Source: Zelonia costaricensis
Taxonomy: Eukaryota > Euglenozoa > Kinetoplastea > Trypanosomatida > Trypanosomatidae
DNA: 13,274 bases
Assembly: GCA_030849075.1 (NCBI GenBank)
Contig: JASAOO010002907.1
Location: 1-13,274 of the forward strand
Reading direction: 5' to 3'
Below the pieces are notes generated by a model. The model did not search any database and was not told the origin of the DNA. It saw only the letters and a program-made list of their open reading frames with translations. Both the position numbers and the translations under genes were made by a program. Of the stretch, positions 1 to 8,602 are shown one piece after another. Position 1 is the first letter of the stretch. Every line of letters begins with the position of its first letter.

Positions 1-1028
1 GCGGGCCGCTGTCTGGGGTTGGGCGTGGGCCTGCTTGCGTCTCCGTACGAGGTAGACGCCAGTGAGAGGCAGGAGAGCGAAGAGGAAAGCGGCACGGTCG
101 CGGCTGGCAGGGTGGGGGGGTGGGGGGAGGTCCTCGGATGCAGTGAAATAGCTGCACGTAATGCGACCTATTGCAGATCTACGAACGCTGCGGTAGCGCA
201 CTGGTGCGCCGCGTCTTCGAGCTTAGATGCGGAACAGCGGACTGTCAGAGGGAGAGGCTGGGATGCGGTAAAAGTAGCGGAGGGATCGCACGGGGGATAC
301 ACAGATGCAGACGTATGCAGGGGATGGGGGTTGGTGCGGGTGAGATGTGCAGGGGCGCGTGGGCGGGTGTGTGGGCGTGTGCCGTCGACTGTGGCGAGGT
401 CCTGGAGTGCGTTCGTTTAGTGTGACTGCGCAGACGCACACGGGTGTGATGGAAGAGGGGAGAAGCGCAGCATGTGCGGGTTGACGCGGGAAGCCGCAGC
501 GCGTTGGGTGTCGCGAGAGGAGAGCAACAGAAGGAAAGCCGAGGTGAGAGAGGGAGGCGGCGCAGCGAGCGCAGAGAAGTCGCCAGCGCGTGTTCAGATC
601 CATGCGTGCCGCGTGGGCTGCCCGCCATGGCACTCTGCCAAGGTGCGGAGAGGGGCTCGATGGGGCGCATGTACGTGGCTGTGCATGACGCGCGTTCATC
701 GTCACCGACGGTGGAGAGCAGCAGGGGAGACGGCGCACAAGAGAGACGCCGTCGCACGCTTTGCTGTTTTCTGTCATGGAAACACGACCACCCGCAGCGA
801 GCACGCCCGCCGCGGGCACACGGGCAAACGCTGTGGGGGAAGGAGCGGGTGTGAGCAGCACGGAAAGAAACAGAACACGAGCCGAAACCGCCAGCCAGAG
901 ACACATCGGCACCGGAGCTGGACATCGCCGTCAGCTGGTAGACGCGGAGCCACTTCACTCAGCACACAATTGAGCGGAGAGCACGCACAGTGGTGCAGGT
1001 TGGCACCCCTCAAGCGAGGAGCAGGAAT
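1..1028. other. Non-coding or unassigned leftmost kilobase
   Basis: I see no convincing gene. The long minus frames here (for example 223-958) are Arg/Ser/Pro/His-rich low-complexity translations in two overlapping frames, typical of shadows. Positions 60-130 are purine-rich on the plus strand, so the sense strand has a pyrimidine tract (CCTCCCCCCACCCCCCCACC, then CTTTCCTCTTCGCTCTCC) that could be the acceptor region of a gene starting beyond the left edge. Confidence 0.5.
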
Positions 1029-1793
1029 CTAGAAGTGCATTTGAGGGAAGAGATCCGACCACGGTGGCGGAGTGCTGGCGGAGGCACAACGCCGTACGCA
1101 GCAAAGGAGCCAGCGAGCCGAATTCAGCAAAGCAGCGTGCATAACGTCGCTCAGGTCACTGTTGGCTTCATCGTATCCAACTCCGAACCTGAGCAGCAGA
1201 GCGTCAGTTCGCCACAGGGTTGCTGCCCCTTCACCTGCCTCCTCGTGAGGAACCACGGTCTCAACCCATTTCACGAACGTAAAGCGTCCACAGCCGTGTC
1301 GCACCATCCGCCTGGGCGGGAGAGGGACTCTACGTGGCCGACTCCAGATCTCCGACAGGTACGGTGAGCTCTGGGCACCAGAGGCGCCGCTGGCACACGA
1401 GGAATAGGTGAAGATGAAGGCAAGGGACAGAACGGAGGCAGGGCAGGAGATGGCACACCACAGAAATGAGCGAAAGACACGTATGGAGGCGAACCAGCAA
1501 GGGAGCCCACAGAGGAATGGGGTACAGGCCCTGGAGGACTGGGCTCTCATGACGAGATGAGCATCTGCGGCGGTCGCGAAAAGCCCCAGGAGGCAGTGGG
1601 CCAGCCGCGAGTCCGGTGTCGTGGGAGGTGCACAGAGCTCTTGTAAGCTGCGCTCTTCACGGAGAGCTGCTAGCGCTGGACATGAGAAAAAATGTTGAAG
1701 GGAGGTCCCTTCAAACTGAGACGAGAGGACGTGATGCGGGAACTGGTGCAAGGGTTTCTTCGAGTGCCCTTTGAATGTGGCGCTCAAGTCCAT
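1029..1793 (-). pseudogene. Open 254-codon frame, possible decayed retroelement (ingi/L1Tc-like C-terminal) fragment
   Basis: The frame is open upstream of the first ATG (1793) to a TTG at 1856. Near its start (about 1659-1712) it carries EGTSLQHFFSCPALAALR. The pattern [ET]-x-x-H-x3-C-P-x-L-x-x-[LR] resembles the zinc-binding segment after the reverse transcriptase/RNase H domains of ingi/L1Tc-type non-LTR retrotransposons, but the preceding Cys pair is missing. The remainder has Cys-rich hydrophobic stretches without a recognised domain. Third positions are not strongly GC-biased, as expected of decay. Leishmania genomes are known to carry degenerate ingi-related elements. It may instead be a chance frame in a UTR. 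Confidence 0.25.
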
Positions 1794-1884
1794 TGGGTGT
1801 GATGGAGCCGCTACTGCGAATCTCACAGACAAGAGCTTCCGAGTTGGTGGAGGCAAGCACCCACTTGCCTTCCTCGTCGATCAT
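1711..1884 (-). pseudogene. Possible gene fragment, 57 codons
   Basis: A minus-strand ATG at 1884 opens a frame whose first 27 codons (start MIDEEGKWVLASTNSEALVC) have about 70 percent GC at third positions by hand count and natural-looking composition. The later codons lose that bias and the frame ends in TGA near 1711. It overlaps another open minus frame shifted by one base. This looks like the surviving piece of a decayed coding region, but no family is recognised. Confidence 0.25.
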
Positions 1885-1895
1885 GGTGCCTGTTC

Positions 1896-2345
1896 TCACG
1901 TGCGGATGGTGTGCTTTCGAGCACACCTAGGCAGATACGAGAAGGAGACAGCGTATCGCCTTGAAGCAGCATTCGCAGTGAAGAACGCGGAAGGAAGCTG
2001 AGCAGGACAGAAGCGCGCTTTCCGCGTCCCGAAGCACCCCGCGGGAGCAGTACGATTCTGTCTGTGTGTGTATGTGTGTCTGTGTATGTGGCTGTCACGG
2101 TCGAAAGTGTGGGGGAGAGTGAGCACGAGGTGCAGGCGCATCACGAAATACCCTTGCACAAGGAGTGCAGCAACCATACTCGAGGCGAAGGTGGCCGAAG
2201 TGACGAGTAAGCGCCGTTCCAGGACGGCCCCACTTCTGCTTGCCATGAATTTGTTCCACTCGTGCACAGCTGCTGCGATCAGTTTGGCCCAACAGGGCAC
2301 GGCAGAAGGGCGCGTGCTTCGGTTGCAGTTGCTTTGGTATTCCAT
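1896..2345 (-). CDS. Possible hypothetical protein, 149 codons, one hydrophobic segment
   Basis: An ATG-initiated frame beginning about 170-235 nt after the strong acceptors at 2514/2582. A short upstream ATG (2430) opens a frame of only about 15 codons. The first 80 or so residues are of mixed composition (MEYQSNCNRSTRPSAVPCWAK...), with a probable membrane span around residues 46-75 (core SSMVAALLVQGYFVMRLHLV). Third-position GC over this part is about 69 percent by hand count, somewhat coding-like. The remainder is His/Thr/Arg-rich, produced by a TG-repeat, and looks non-coding. I recognise no family. It may be a small real gene, the remnant of one, or chance. Confidence 0.3.
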   Translation of the reverse strand: MEYQSNCNRSTRPSAVPCWAKLIAAAVHEWNKFMASRSGAVLERRLLVTSATFASSMVAALLVQGYFVMRLHLVLTLPHTFDRDSHIHRHTYTHRQNRTAPAGCFGTRKARFCPAQLPSAFFTANAASRRYAVSFSYLPRCARKHTIRT

Positions 2346-2399
2346 TTTTTGTTTTTCTTCTCGACAAGCATCATGGACGCGCTACGTGCCGCCTACGAT

Positions 2400-2635
2400 T
2401 TGCAGAAGGAAGAGAGGAGGAGTGAACATGGGCAGGGCGGGTGCGAGCACACAACAAGGTGGGGAGGGGCAGAGAGAGCAAGGAAAGACGGGGAGGCAGT
2501 CGACACACACAGACTGACAAAAAAAAGGGAGGACGGAGACGCGGAAACGAAAAGGCGGGAAAAGGAGGTGGAAAGGCGAACCTGAGGAAACAAAAAACAA
2601 AAAAAGAGAGAAATCGTGGAAAAAAACGAATCATG
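2400..2635 (-). promoter_or_regulatory. Extended polypyrimidine region with two strong spliced-leader acceptors
   Basis: About 230 nt of the sense strand are strongly pyrimidine-rich. Two near-consensus acceptors stand out: TTTGTTTCCTCAG (AG at 2583-2582), preceded by CTCTCTTTTTTTGTTTTTTG, and TTTTTTTTGTCAG (AG at 2515-2514). They lie about 350-415 nt after the desaturase stop and should direct both its polyadenylation and the 5' end of the next transcript, which must start at about 2581 or 2513. Confidence 0.6.
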
Positions 2636-2928
2636 CGAGACGCGAAGCAGTTCTTCCGTCACGCATTACCTTTAAGGGACTCGCAGCATACAAGTCACGT
2701 AAGTTACTGCCAGCGCTGTCGTGTACGACACCCCCTGCCCCTCCCGAGATCGGTAGTGGACTTGTATCTGTCCTTCTTTCTCTTCTTGGCTTCGTTAGTC
2801 GAGCTTCGACAACGCTCCTTCTCTTTTTTTTTTCTGCGCTGTATGGTGGCAAGTGCCGCAAGCTTTGGCGCGACGGAGCGATGACAAGGGATGGCGTCGC
2901 AGCGAAACCGACTTGCCCGGGCAGCGGC

Positions 2929-4113
2929 TTACTCGCTCTTCTTGTTGGAGCCGTAAAAAATGCTGACACCCTCGGATGGGACCACGTAGCGGCACTCCTT
3001 CCACGTCTTGAAGAGCGCCTCGACGAGCGGGCGCTTGTCCTCGACGTAGGTGTCGCCGATGATGTCCTTGATGTAGTGGCGCGTCACCTCGATGGCGTGG
3101 TAAAAGGGCATCTGGCTGAAGAGGTGGTGCACCACGTGCGAGTCATTGATGTGGTGCAGCCAGCTGTTGATGAGCGAGCCGTAGTCGCGGTCGACCGCCG
3201 CGATGGCGCCACGCACAAACGTCCAGTGCTCGTGGTTGTAGTGCGGGATGCGGATGTCGGAGTGCTGCAGGTACGTGATGTACAGCAGCCAGAAGTTCAC
3301 CCAGAGGTAGGGCACAAGGTACCAGCAGTACACGTTGTACGCGCCGTACTGGTAGGTGCACAGGCCCAGGAAGGCGAGCATAGCGAAGATGCCGATGTCA
3401 GACAGCACAATATCCTGCTGGTCTTCCTTACGGAAGAGCGGCGACGACGGCTCGAAGTGGTTGGTGCGGCGGCCGTAGTCCTGGCTGGCCACGTTAAAGA
3501 GGAGGTACGCCGGCCACCCAAAGAGGAACATCACCACCATGCCCCATAACATTGCAATCGGCGTCTCCTCAACCAGCTCAATCACCTTGTTCTCCTTGCG
3601 CGGCACAAAGACGGTGTCCTTGGTGAGATGGTTCGTGTGCTTGTGGTGGTTGCCGTGGGTGATGCGCCAGCTGTGGTATGGCACCAGCACGGCGGAGTGC
3701 AGGATGAGACCCACCAGGTTGTTCAGCCCGCGCGACGGACTGAAGGCCTGGTGCCCGCACTCGTGTGCCATCACCCACAGCCCTGTGGCGCTCAGACCCT
3801 GCGCAAACCAGAACAGATTCCAGGCCACCAGCTTCACGGCGCCAACAACGGCCCAGCTCGCCCAGGAAACGCCAGCAGCGTCGTACACGCGCGACTCGAA
3901 CCCCGACAGCAGCGGCATGACAGCACGGTACATGACAAAGTACGCCGCGGCCAGCTGGCAGACGTCGCGCAGCACGTAGGACATGCTGCGCACCCCTGAG
4001 CGCTCAAAGTACTTGGCAGGGATCTTGTCCTGAATCTGCTTGATGGTCATTTCAGACGACGGCACCATCACGTCGACGTCCTTGTCGAGGCCCGCCTTGA
4101 GAACAGACTTCAT
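2929..4113 (-). CDS. Oleate/delta-12-type fatty acid desaturase (membrane-bound, acyl-lipid)
   Basis: Inserts a cis double bond into an acyl chain, most likely oleate to linoleate, using O2 and electrons from cytochrome b5 at the ER. 394 residues, the usual FAD2 size, with no fused cytochrome b5 domain. The three di-iron histidine boxes are intact: HECGH at 117-121, HGNHH at 153-157 and HVVHH at 326-330. Hydrophobic segments lie near 51-69, 84-114, 135-146, 186-209 and 240-282, matching the family topology. The C-terminus KKSE fits a di-lysine ER-retrieval signal. The start is the ATG at 4113; the frame extends to 4149 but only reaches a GTG. The stop is TAA. HECGH and HVVHH fit delta-12 or omega-3 desaturases rather than front-end enzymes; regioselectivity cannot be read with certainty. 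Trypanosomatids are known to make linoleate with such an enzyme. Confidence 0.95.
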   Translation of the reverse strand: MKSVLKAGLDKDVDVMVPSSEMTIKQIQDKIPAKYFERSGVRSMSYVLRDVCQLAAAYFVMYRAVMPLLSGFESRVYDAAGVSWASWAVVGAVKLVAWNLFWFAQGLSATGLWVMAHECGHQAFSPSRGLNNLVGLILHSAVLVPYHSWRITHGNHHKHTNHLTKDTVFVPRKENKVIELVEETPIAMLWGMVVMFLFGWPAYLLFNVASQDYGRRTNHFEPSSPLFRKEDQQDIVLSDIGIFAMLAFLGLCTYQYGAYNVYCWYLVPYLWVNFWLLYITYLQHSDIRIPHYNHEHWTFVRGAIAAVDRDYGSLINSWLHHINDSHVVHHLFSQMPFYHAIEVTRHYIKDIIGDTYVEDKRPLVEALFKTWKECRYVVPSEGVSIFYGSNKKSE

Positions 4114-4236
4114 GGTGGGCGGTGTGGAGGAAGCAAGATGGCAAAGCACAAGACGAAAAAAAATGCTCAGGACACCGAAAGGTGAGGCTGGCCGTGTGGG
4201 AGTGCGCCGCGGACCAGACCAGGAGTGCCGGTGGTC

Positions 4237-4290
4237 CTAGTGAGCGAGGATAGAAGGAGAGACGGGAGGACAGAGGGCAGCAGCGGCGCA
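4237..4290 (-). promoter_or_regulatory. Predicted spliced-leader acceptor for the desaturase gene
   Basis: The sense strand has a 40-nt pyrimidine-rich tract (core CCCGTCTCTCCTTCTATCCT) ending CTCACTAG, with the AG at 4238-4237. The leader to the ATG at 4113 would be 123 nt. The leader itself contains a T8 run and no upstream ATG. Confidence 0.45.
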
Positions 4291-4346
4291 AAATCGGGCT
4301 GGAGGGAGCAGAAAAGAGGGGTGCGGGAGAGGGCGCGAGAGCTGCG

Positions 4347-4391
4347 GTGTGTGTGTGTGTGTGTGTGTGTGTGCGGCGGGGGGGGGGGGGG
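4347..4391. repeat. (GT)13 microsatellite followed by G14
   Basis: A GT repeat (4347-4372), the short spacer GCGGC, then fourteen consecutive G (4378-4391). Simple-sequence DNA such as this is common in Leishmania-group intergenic regions and is likely to vary in length between strains. Confidence 0.95.
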
Positions 4392-4454
4392 TGGATACGA
4401 GACAGGAACATGTTGTGGATAGTGGGAGAAGGCACAGGCGGGAAGCATGAGCGT

Positions 4455-4480
4455 GGAGGGAGGGAGGGAGGGAGGGATGG
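4455..4480. repeat. GGGA tetranucleotide repeat, quadruplex-prone on the plus strand
   Basis: Five consecutive GGGA-type units give more than four G3 runs with single-base spacers on the plus (template) strand. The sense strand is CCCT-rich and could act as a pyrimidine tract. Confidence 0.85.
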
Positions 4481-4555
4481 TGACGGAGCGGGGTGGGACT
4501 GGCAACAAAGACGGTACAGAGCATTGCTACAGAGCCGTCTGGGAAGTCGATTAGC

Positions 4556-4576
4556 GTGTGTGTGTGTGTGTGTGTG
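4556..4576. repeat. (GT)10 microsatellite
   Basis: An uninterrupted GT dinucleotide repeat of 21 bases in the 3' UTR/intergenic interval after the ABC gene. Confidence 0.95.
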
Positions 4577-4690
4577 GCTTCATCGGCATGCGTTTACGAA
4601 TGAAGCACGTGGGGGCAAACAAAGAGCAGTTCAAGCACCAAGCTGCCAGAGGAGCACGCACGGTGGTGGGCGAAGCTTGTTTGCAGGCTG

Positions 4691-7519
4691 TTACGCGGTC
4701 TGAGCACGGTAGAGTGACTTGAACAGGGACGTCTCGGGACCGCGAAGCAGCTCGGCCCAGCTCCCGCGCTCCGCTACCCGGCCACCGGCGAGCACGAGAA
4801 TCGTGTCTGCCTCGGAGACGGAGGCGAGCCGGTGCGACACCATGACGCGGGTGGCGCCGCCCCACCGGTCCGCGCCGCCGCCAAAGATCGCGGCTTCGGT
4901 TACCGAGTCAAGGCTGTTTGCACACTCGTCGAAGACGTACGCGCCTGCGACACTCCGCGGGCGCATCAGCGCGCGTGCGAGACGGAGCCGCGACACCTCG
5001 CCGCCGCTCCACTCGCTACACCGCAGTGCCGTCTGAACGCCATCCGGGCGGGCGTCGACAGCGGCAGTGATACACGCATCCACGAGTGCTGCGCGCACTC
5101 GCTCACCGGAGGCGGTGCCGAGATCGCCATACGCCAGGTTGCGCTCCACAGCGAGCCCCTCGAGGAAGCAGGTTTCGTCGTCGCCTTGCCAGGAGTTGCC
5201 AAGCCGGCGACGGAGCGCGCGTGGTGCGAGACACTCGAGGGGGCACCCGTTGATGCGGATCTGCCCACGCGTTGGTGCGTACACACGTGAGAGGAGCAGC
5301 AGCAGTGTGCTCTTGCCCGCGCCGCTATACCCGACGATGCCGAGAAGGCCGCCGGCTGGGAGGTCGAAGGAGATATCCTCCAGCACGTCCCTGTCTGTGC
5401 CTGGGTAGCGGAAGAAGACGCCATCAAAGGTGATGCGCCACGCCCCTGTGCCGGCAAGAGGTGGGGGAAGCGGCTGGGAGTAGCTCCCCCACGACCGGCC
5501 GTCGATGGCCGGCTGGTGCCCGTGCTGCACGTGCAGCAGCGCCGCTACACTTTGAGTAACTGTCGCGTGGTCGCAGTAGCCGAGTCGCGCCGTCTGCGCG
5601 TCGAGCTGGAAGGAAGACACGCGACACCAGTGCTGCACCGGCGGGGCAACAAAGACGGCATCGCTGTCCACGACCCGCGCCACGTCGTACGCGGCCGCCA
5701 CGGCGTCCGTCGGCGCATCGACCCCGCCACTGCGGAGACGCGGCGACCCCCGTGCCTCTGCCGCCAGCGCAGCCATCACCGGGAACCCGTGGCAGCATGC
5801 GAGAGTTCTGTCTAGCATCTCCTCCACGGCGCCGCCGTCGAGAGCGACGAAGTCGCGGCTCTGCAGCCCACCTGTGCGCCGCCCCAGCCACGCGCCGTCG
5901 TCTCCGCACACGCGACGTTGCGCAAGCGCGGGCACGAACGGTACCGCTGAAGCCGCTGCCTCGTCGTCCCCGAGCGGCGCACACAGCTCCTGCACGGCGC
6001 CGTGTTTGGCGAGCAGGGCGTCGTCGCTAGTGGCACTTGCCACAACGCCGAGAGCCTCCTCTGAAGCCAGCAGGCACGCGCGCGGTTCGAGCGGCCACCG
6101 GATGTGGCGTGCAATGAAGAGTGCCACAGGAGATGGTGACGCCGAAGTCGCAGTAAGCGCGAGCAGGCCGTAGTGGGTGCGATAGGCCGGCAAAGCTACT
6201 GCCGGCGCACACACGGCGCGGTGAGCAGCACAGCTCAGCTGTACTGCGCCTGCGTGTGCACTGCCGCCCTCCACGTAGCCACCCACGAAGGCAGTCATTG
6301 CGCACGCCCTTGTCCAGCAGCGCTGCAGCCAGTCGAGCCCCTGGCGCGCGAACCAGCCCACAGCACACGGGACAGGAAGCCGGAGCACGGTGCGCCACCG
6401 CCGCACGCGCTCGCCCGCCGCCGACAGGGCGCGGTCGGCATCAGCGAAAGAGAAGTTGGTTGCAACGCCAAGCGCCGCGTAAACGCGCCCCGGCAGCGGC
6501 CACGACGCGTCCGCGACGAAATCGAAGCGGGCGAGCGCGAGCAGCGTGTTCGCCTTGACGGTTGCGCGAAAGCGGCGCAGCGCCGCGTCGGAGGCGGCGT
6601 CTTTGGCGGACGTCAGAAGATGGACGGCGAGGCTGCTGAGTGCAGCGGCGGCCAGCAGGCGGCCGGGAGACTCGGCCACGACGTGCCACACGAAGGTCTG
6701 CCAGGGCACCGACACAGCGCCGCCAGCCTCGCCGAGGGCGCCAACCGTGTACAGCAGCGCAGGTGGCACGACGAGGGGCGACGAGAGGAAAAGAAGCCGC
6801 GTCACGTGGGTCAGGTTGGCGACGGCGAGGATACCAAGCAGCGCCTTCTCGGGGACCGTGCATGTCTGGTGGACGAGGCGCGCAAACACAGCGAGTGAGG
6901 CCCAGGCGCCGCGGCCCCGCCGGTTCTTGCGCGCCGCACGGCGGAACAGGCCCACCTGCGGCGTGTGAAGCTTCAGTCGCGACGACGTAGCGCAGGACGA
7001 GAGGAAGCCCGTGATGTGGTAGCGCCGGCTGCGCAGCGTCTCGAAGAGTGCCAGCGCCGTTGCTGCGCCGTCCGTGTCTGCGCAAAGCGGCGTGGCCTCC
7101 ACGTACGTGGCAAGGTGCGCCTCCACCACGGCACACAGGGCGTTCCACAGGTCCGCCCGCTCTGCGTCTGATACGCCGCGGCAGCGGCAGGCGATGGCGT
7201 AGCAGTCGAGGAGGCTGTACAGGTTGTGGCCAAAGGCGCGCAACTTCGGCACGGGCACGGTGACACAGCACTGACGCGTGTTCAGCCAAACCTGCGTAAA
7301 GGGCTCTGTAGGCGACGAGGCAGGAGCGTCTGTTGCGCACTCGGGCACTGTCAGCTCGGTAACAGCGTGCAGCAGCGCCGTAGCGTCACGAGCCGCTCGT
7401 GTAGCGGCTCGCCGACGCAGCTCGTTGCGATTGCTAACGCTCACAACTGCCGCCGCTGTGCCCACCACCGCCGCCGTGGTCAGCGGAACAACGTACCACG
7501 GTGCGCGTGCAGGCCACAT
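4691..7519 (-). CDS. Divergent ABC half-transporter-like protein, C-terminal ABCB-type nucleotide-binding domain
   Basis: 942 residues, starting at the first ATG (MWPARAPW) and ending in TAA. Residues 692-942 form a complete ABC ATPase domain: A-loop Tyr705, Walker A GYSGAGKST (730-738), Q-loop Gln778, signature WSGGE (837-841), Walker B AYVFDE with Asp864 and Glu865, D-loop SLD, and switch His896 in SHRLAS. The SHR and D-loop forms are ABCB-like rather than ABCD-like. All catalytic residues are present, so ATP hydrolysis is expected; Trp as first residue of the signature is unusual. The first 690 residues do not look like a standard six-helix domain: one clear hydrophobic segment at 8-28, then about 180 mostly soluble residues, a basic patch (193-204), weaker hydrophobic stretches at 226-262, 288-304 and 437-470, and about 220 soluble residues before the ATPase. 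Location could be an organelle membrane; the substrate is unknown. I do not assign a subfamily number. Confidence 0.88.
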   Translation of the reverse strand: MWPARAPWYVVPLTTAAVVGTAAAVVSVSNRNELRRRAATRAARDATALLHAVTELTVPECATDAPASSPTEPFTQVWLNTRQCCVTVPVPKLRAFGHNLYSLLDCYAIACRCRGVSDAERADLWNALCAVVEAHLATYVEATPLCADTDGAATALALFETLRSRRYHITGFLSSCATSSRLKLHTPQVGLFRRAARKNRRGRGAWASLAVFARLVHQTCTVPEKALLGILAVANLTHVTRLLFLSSPLVVPPALLYTVGALGEAGGAVSVPWQTFVWHVVAESPGRLLAAAALSSLAVHLLTSAKDAASDAALRRFRATVKANTLLALARFDFVADASWPLPGRVYAALGVATNFSFADADRALSAAGERVRRWRTVLRLPVPCAVGWFARQGLDWLQRCWTRACAMTAFVGGYVEGGSAHAGAVQLSCAAHRAVCAPAVALPAYRTHYGLLALTATSASPSPVALFIARHIRWPLEPRACLLASEEALGVVASATSDDALLAKHGAVQELCAPLGDDEAAASAVPFVPALAQRRVCGDDGAWLGRRTGGLQSRDFVALDGGAVEEMLDRTLACCHGFPVMAALAAEARGSPRLRSGGVDAPTDAVAAAYDVARVVDSDAVFVAPPVQHWCRVSSFQLDAQTARLGYCDHATVTQSVAALLHVQHGHQPAIDGRSWGSYSQPLPPPLAGTGAWRITFDGVFFRYPGTDRDVLEDISFDLPAGGLLGIVGYSGAGKSTLLLLLSRVYAPTRGQIRINGCPLECLAPRALRRRLGNSWQGDDETCFLEGLAVERNLAYGDLGTASGERVRAALVDACITAAVDARPDGVQTALRCSEWSGGEVSRLRLARALMRPRSVAGAYVFDECANSLDSVTEAAIFGGGADRWGGATRVMVSHRLASVSEADTILVLAGGRVAERGSWAELLRGPETSLFKSLYRAQTA

Positions 7520-7552
7520 GGGTCCACCGTGCACCTGCGACGCACTCCAAAA

Positions 7553-7592
7553 CTGATGTGAAGGAGGAGGGACAAGAAGAGAGGGATGGGCG
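7553..7592 (-). promoter_or_regulatory. Predicted spliced-leader acceptor for the ABC gene
   Basis: The sense-strand tract CCCTCTCTTCTTGTCCCTCC continues to TCCTTCACATCAG, with the AG at 7554-7553. The leader would be 33 nt to the ATG at 7519. This also supports that start: the longer frame to 7705 begins with GTG and would run back through the acceptor. Confidence 0.5.
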
Positions 7593-8602
7593 GAGCAAGA
7601 GCCGGCAGCGACGCCTGTGGGGTGAGGAAGGGCGGGAGGGGTGGGGAGAGGGTGGTTCAAATGACGGACACCGCGTGGCAGCCGAACTACGCCTGGCTTG
7701 GGCACAGCGCAGGCGCATAGGCATGGCTCCGCGCGTGACTGTCACCAGGCCCCCTCCCCTCCCCCCCATGCACAGTCCCGCGACCAGTCACGTGCTCGCT
7801 GAATGAAGAAGCACGTGGGCGTCCTCCATGGCGCCGCCGTCACAACTGGCGCATCTCTCGTGCAAGCGACGAAGAGCCTGGCGTGAGGCACCGTGGCCAC
7901 GAAACAACACACGTCGTTGCGGAGTTGTCGGGGCCGAGGGCAGCGCCCAGCCTTTTTTAAAATCCCTTTTTTTTTGTTCTTTCCTGTCGACAGCGAGCAG
8001 GGGAACACTCGCGCATGGGCACGGTGACCAACCGTCACGAGCGCTGCCAGGACTGCAGACTTCTATGCGTAGGCGTGAAAGAGACAAACAGAACAACAAT
8101 AACAACAGATACCAGTGGGTGTTGGCTGCGCCGCAAGGCAGACTCCCGTGTGCACGCGCGCTGACGCGTCAGGTGGCGCGGCAACACTGCAGCTGCAAAG
8201 TCGCTCTCGGTGCGCGCACGACTGGCCGCCTCTATCGTGTGAAACTCCACAGCGGCTCTAAGCATGCGCCACTCTTCGTACATGTCCACCTTTCCTTCTT
8301 TGCTCCCCCCACGTTCGCGTGTTTGCACAGCACCTCGAAAAGACGGCGGTTGTGAACAAGCAGCACATAAGGCTACCGCCTCACACAAACGCCACGTACA
8401 CACATACACAAACAGGCAGCCAACATTGCAGGGCTACAGTGCAACAGCGGGGTCGACGGGGTGGGGGTGGGGAGAACAACAGGACAAGACTGGACTGCCA
8501 GGCGCGGGGCTGCACTTGTCTTTGTTTTACAAGGCCCCCGAGCCCTTGCAGCAAAGCAGACGGGACGAGGTCCGGTATACGCACAACCACGCGTTCGATC
8601 TC

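Larger units (their letters stand above)
4114..4690. other. Intergenic region with microsatellites between the ABC and desaturase genes
   Basis: This is 577 bp with no gene. From right to left it holds (GT)10 at 4556-4576, GGGA repeats at 4455-4480, G14 at 4378-4391, (GT)13 at 4347-4372, and then the pyrimidine-rich leader and acceptor of the desaturase. On the sense strand these are C- and CA-rich. Confidence 0.75.

Noticed and set aside
223..958. Two overlapping minus-strand frames of about 230 codons near the left end
   Set aside because: Both are His/Ser/Pro/Arg-rich, in different frames over the same DNA, with no domain or coding-like pattern; probably UTR sequence free of stops.
2881..3549. 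Plus-strand open frame of 222 codons opposite the desaturase
   Set aside because: The Val/Asp/His-rich translation is the complement of desaturase codons; the minus frame has all histidine boxes.
4114..4149. Upstream extension of the desaturase frame by 12 codons
   Set aside because: The extension begins with GTG, not used as a normal nuclear start; the ATG at 4113 is the first ATG after the predicted acceptor.
7520..7705. 62-codon N-terminal extension of the ABC frame
   Set aside because: It begins with GTG, is Pro/His-rich, and runs through the predicted splice acceptor at 7553.
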